The position numbers and the translations under genes were made by a program. From positions 310,001 to 374,000 of the forward strand of contig JARLHI010000060.1 in assembly GCA_031292355.1 (NCBI GenBank): DNA of 64,000 nucleotides, given 5' to 3'. The notes beneath the pieces were generated by a model that was not told where the DNA came from, searched no databases, and saw nothing but the letters and a program-made list of their open reading frames with translations. Positions 61,507-64,000 of the stretch are shown piece by piece (position 1 is the first letter of the stretch; the number at the start of each line of letters is the position of its first letter). This DNA comes from Candidatus Obscuribacterales bacterium (GTDB lineage: Bacteria > Cyanobacteriota > Vampirovibrionia > Obscuribacterales > Obscuribacteraceae).

Positions 61507-63267
61507 GTGTTGCCTGCAGTGAGCAAAGATTTAGACAATTCAAATATTGAGACAGAGCGCAGTCCGGTTGCTTTGAGTTACGACTACGGCGAGAGTGCCG
61601 AAAAAATTCTCGGCTCTACGCTGGGTGCGTACTTCCGTAATGTATCGGAACGCGCGCCAGAGCATATGGCTTTGATCAGTTGCCATCAGAATTTGCGCTT
61701 TACTTATGGTCAGCTGCAGGAACGCGTAGATGAATTTGCGCGCGGCATGATGCAAATGGGCCTCGAACGCGGCGATCGCATCGGCATCTGGTCTACAAAC
61801 AACGCACAGTGGCTGATCACAAAGCTTGCCGCCGCAACGATTGGTGCAATATTCGTCAACATCAATCCAGGCTATAAAGCTTCTGAACTTGATTTTGTAC
61901 TGAAGCAGTCTGGAGTCAAACTGCTGGTGGTGATTGCTGAAAGTCGCGGCGTCAGCTATTTACAGATCCTGCAAGAACTTGAACCAGGATTGTTTTCTGT
62001 AAATGGTACACAGCACCTGGGCGACCAAGGGCAGTTGCAACATCTGGTTGTGATCGATGGAACACCATCTGCTTCCGAACGCTTGCATACATTTGACGAA
62101 GTGTGCGAGGTCGGTCGCAAGGCTGATTTGAAGGGGCTGCACTCTCGTACAAATGCCCTCGATATGGATGATCCGATCAATATCCAGTACACATCTGGCA
62201 CAACCGGTGCTCCAAAAGGTGCGACACTCAGTCATCACAATCTATTGAATAACGGTTGGTTTGCAGCGAAAGCCATGGGCTTGACCAGTCAATCGCGCTT
62301 TTGTATTCCAATGCCTTTTTACCATTGTGGTGGCATGGTGAGCTCGGCGCTTGCGACAATATCGGTTGGTGGCACCATTGTTATTCCTGGTCCTTTCTTT
62401 GTCGAAGACACCGTTCTTAAGGCAATCTCGCAAGAAAAGTGTACGCATCTATCTGGAGTGCCTACAATGTTTTTTGCAGAACTGGAACATCCTGATTTTG
62501 CGCAATGCGATGTATCCTCAATGAAAGGTGGATTCATGGCAGGAGCACCATGCCCTGTTCAATTAATGCGCCGAGTCGCTGACCACTTAAACATGCATGA
62601 AGTGGTCATTCTCTATGGTTTGACAGAGGCATCGCCTTTGATGACCTGTACGACGATTGCAGATACACTGGAAATTCGGGCAACGACTGTGGGGAGAGCG
62701 ATACCAGCTATCGAATTGAAAGTTATTGATACTGAAACTGGTGCCATTGTACCGCGCGGGAAACAAGGTGAATTGTGCACCCGGGGACACGGTGTGATGA
62801 TTGGTTACTGGAATAATCCGCAGGCAACCGCCGAAGCCATCGATAAAAATGGCTGGTTGCACTCTGGTGATCTGGCTGTGATGAATACTGAGGGCTACAT
62901 CAACATCACTGGTCGCAAGAAAGATATGCTTATTCGCGGTGGTGAAAATATTTACCCTCGAGAAATTGAGGAGGTTTTGCACGACCATTCGAACATTGCT
63001 CAAGCTCAAGTCTTTGGCATCCCTGATGAGAAATTCGGCGAAATTGTGGGGGTCTGGATTAAGCTTAAAGCGGGTTGTAGCTTGACGGAAGAGGAATTAC
63101 GCGATTGGCTGAGAGATCGCATCGTGCATTTTAAAATTCCTAGCTGCGTGCGCTTTGTCGATCAATTTCCAATGACAGTTACTGGAAAAATTCAGAAATT
63201 CGCAATGCGTGCGCACATGATCAAAGAGCTCGGGCTGGAGAACGTCGAAAGCATACGCACTGCTTAG
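61507..63267 (+). CDS. Fatty-acyl-CoA synthetase (AMP-binding, ANL family)
   Basis: The 586-residue protein (GTG start) has NIQYTSGTTGAPKGATLSHH near residue 220, CIPMPFYHCGGMV, YGLTEASPLMTC near residue 370 and the C-terminal GRKKDMLIRGGENIYPREIE near residue 470, with the catalytic Lys in TVTGKIQKFAMR. It is shorter than the ligase at 49299 and closer to medium-chain or broad-specificity acyl-CoA synthetases. It activates carboxylic acids to CoA esters. It starts 9 bases after the small secreted protein gene and is convergent with the last TPR gene. Confidence 0.92.
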   Translation: MLPAVSKDLDNSNIETERSPVALSYDYGESAEKILGSTLGAYFRNVSERAPEHMALISCHQNLRFTYGQLQERVDEFARGMMQMGLERGDRIGIWSTNNAQWLITKLAAATIGAIFVNINPGYKASELDFVLKQSGVKLLVVIAESRGVSYLQILQELEPGLFSVNGTQHLGDQGQLQHLVVIDGTPSASERLHTFDEVCEVGRKADLKGLHSRTNALDMDDPINIQYTSGTTGAPKGATLSHHNLLNNGWFAAKAMGLTSQSRFCIPMPFYHCGGMVSSALATISVGGTIVIPGPFFVEDTVLKAISQEKCTHLSGVPTMFFAELEHPDFAQCDVSSMKGGFMAGAPCPVQLMRRVADHLNMHEVVILYGLTEASPLMTCTTIADTLEIRATTVGRAIPAIELKVIDTETGAIVPRGKQGELCTRGHGVMIGYWNNPQATAEAIDKNGWLHSGDLAVMNTEGYINITGRKKDMLIRGGENIYPREIEEVLHDHSNIAQAQVFGIPDEKFGEIVGVWIKLKAGCSLTEEELRDWLRDRIVHFKIPSCVRFVDQFPMTVTGKIQKFAMRAHMIKELGLENVESIRTA

Positions 63268-63277
63268 TTTGACAATG

Positions 63278-64000
63278 CTAACTGTTTGAACGCGGCGCTA
63301 TTACTTGTTTGGAGAATACACTCCAGCCACTGTCGGTATCAGATTTGGTGGCGCGAATAAATTGCGCCTGTGCATGTTCGCCGAGCTGCTCTAATAATTC
63401 TGTGTAACCATCGACCAGAAGTCGTACGCTCGGGTGATGGCAGCCCAGTGCTTGCCTGCGTATAGGTAATGCCGCTTCATAGTGCTCTTTAGCGAGTTCA
63501 AGCTGACCTTGAGCGTGATACAGAAAACCGAGATTGTTGTGCGCCATGCCTATGTCAGCGTGTCCTTCTTCGTGCATGCTTTTGTAGATTTCCAAAACCT
63601 CGATGCAAAATGGTTCTGCTTTGTGGTGCAAGTTTTGACAGAAGTAGATGCCAGCTATATTGTTCATGCAGCTGGCAACTTTGCAGTGCATGTGACCGTA
63701 CACGTTTCTCGTTTTAACTAGTGTTTCGAGGGCACAAGCAAGTGCTTTGTCATACTCTCCGCAGTTGTAATAAAGACTGGTCAGTCGATCAAGAGTTTGC
63801 GGCAAGCGTGGATCTCGATTATGGAATTGACCGGAAATTTCAAGAGCCTGAAGCAAAAGTCTTTCGGCAGTTTCAAACTTTCCTTTCTGGGCTGCTGCAC
63901 GCGCTTCATCGCAGCATTCGGTCCATTCTAATTCGCGTTGTGGTAACGGAGCTGTATAAACAGGAATGTTTTCACAAGGTGTGTTTGGAATTTCAATCGA
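63278..64000 (-). CDS. TPR protein (5' partial at window edge)
   Basis: The frame is open to the right edge, so the start lies outside the window; at least 240 residues are present. Kinesin-light-chain-type TPR units are visible: FETAERLLLQALEISGQFHN, LTSLYYNCGEYDKALACALE, MNNIAGIYFCQNLHHKAEPF and AHNNLGFLYHAQGQLELAKE. The C-terminus is short and polar. It is another member of the TPR-rich set in this window; function unknown. Confidence 0.85.
   Translation of the reverse strand, partial: SIEIPNTPCENIPVYTAPLPQRELEWTECCDEARAAAQKGKFETAERLLLQALEISGQFHNRDPRLPQTLDRLTSLYYNCGEYDKALACALETLVKTRNVYGHMHCKVASCMNNIAGIYFCQNLHHKAEPFCIEVLEIYKSMHEEGHADIGMAHNNLGFLYHAQGQLELAKEHYEAALPIRRQALGCHHPSVRLLVDGYTELLEQLGEHAQAQFIRATKSDTDSGWSVFSKQVIAPRSNS

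Noticed and set aside
1..64000. tRNA, rRNA, insertion sequence, prophage or integron signatures
   Set aside because: I scanned the gaps and found no cloverleaf-like sequence, transposase, integrase or terminal inverted repeat I could support.

Overview
The window looks like ordinary chromosome from a Gram-negative (diderm) bacterium of moderate GC content. Evidence for an outer membrane is lpxB, an MsbA-type ABC exporter, kdsB and an OmpH/Skp-like chaperone; menG/ubiE indicates a respiratory quinone. TPR proteins, small secreted proteins and TTG/GTG starts are frequent. I see no rRNA, tRNA, insertion sequence, prophage or CRISPR. The gene style resembles the non-photosynthetic cyanobacterial relatives (Melainabacteria/Vampirovibrionia, Obscuribacterales-like), but that placement is inference and no marker gene here proves it.

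Layout. 1-9245: the 3' end of a HAMP-GAF-GAF-GGDEF diguanylate cyclase, a HAD phosphatase, an SMP-30-like lactonase, a PH-like membrane protein, then folK, acpS and a very large CPBP-family membrane protease. 9247-20767: an orphan MazF-like protein, a 640-base gene-poor gap, a B12-binding methylmalonyl-CoA mutase subunit, a TPR protein, a TetR-oxidoreductase pair with a clear operator, a 2-oxo-acid decarboxylase, a Tat-exported amine-oxidase-like flavoprotein, an acyl-CoA carboxylase beta subunit and a dienelactone-hydrolase-like protein. 20939-25011: small membrane and secreted proteins, an sce7726-type nuclease-like protein, an OmpH-like chaperone and a Gly-rich/Pro-rich/LysM protein.

25089-39329 is the highlight: a complete divergent [NiFe]-hydrogenase island. 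The left arm (minus strand) is small subunit, large subunit, an extended maturation protease and an unknown protein. The right arm (plus strand) is a TPR protein, two tiny membrane proteins, a NifU-Rieske fusion, an NHL-repeat protein and hypF-C-D-E-A-B, tightly coupled and closed by a terminator. The subunits match group 2a (Huc/HupSL-like) enzymes. Cysteine spacing in the small subunit predicts that all three FeS clusters are [3Fe-4S], as described for the atmospheric-H2-oxidising Huc of Mycobacterium smegmatis. Predicted role: H2 oxidation at low concentration, feeding electrons to quinone.

39392-44725 is a minus-strand operon: secG, menG, lpxB, msbA and an alpha-amylase-family enzyme. 44854-52998 holds a ClC transporter, ruvX, sixA, a DUF3465 lipoprotein, an unusual nucleoside deoxyribosyltransferase-like/N-formylglutamate-amidohydrolase-like fusion, an acyl-CoA ligase, a DUF6159-like membrane protein and msrA. 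53242-57924 is a cell-surface gene run: a TadG-like protein, a secreted protein, a TPR protein and a Cys-rich lipoprotein. 58315-60995 is a TPR gene, kdsB and a histidine phosphatase. The window ends with a second acyl-CoA synthetase and a truncated TPR gene.
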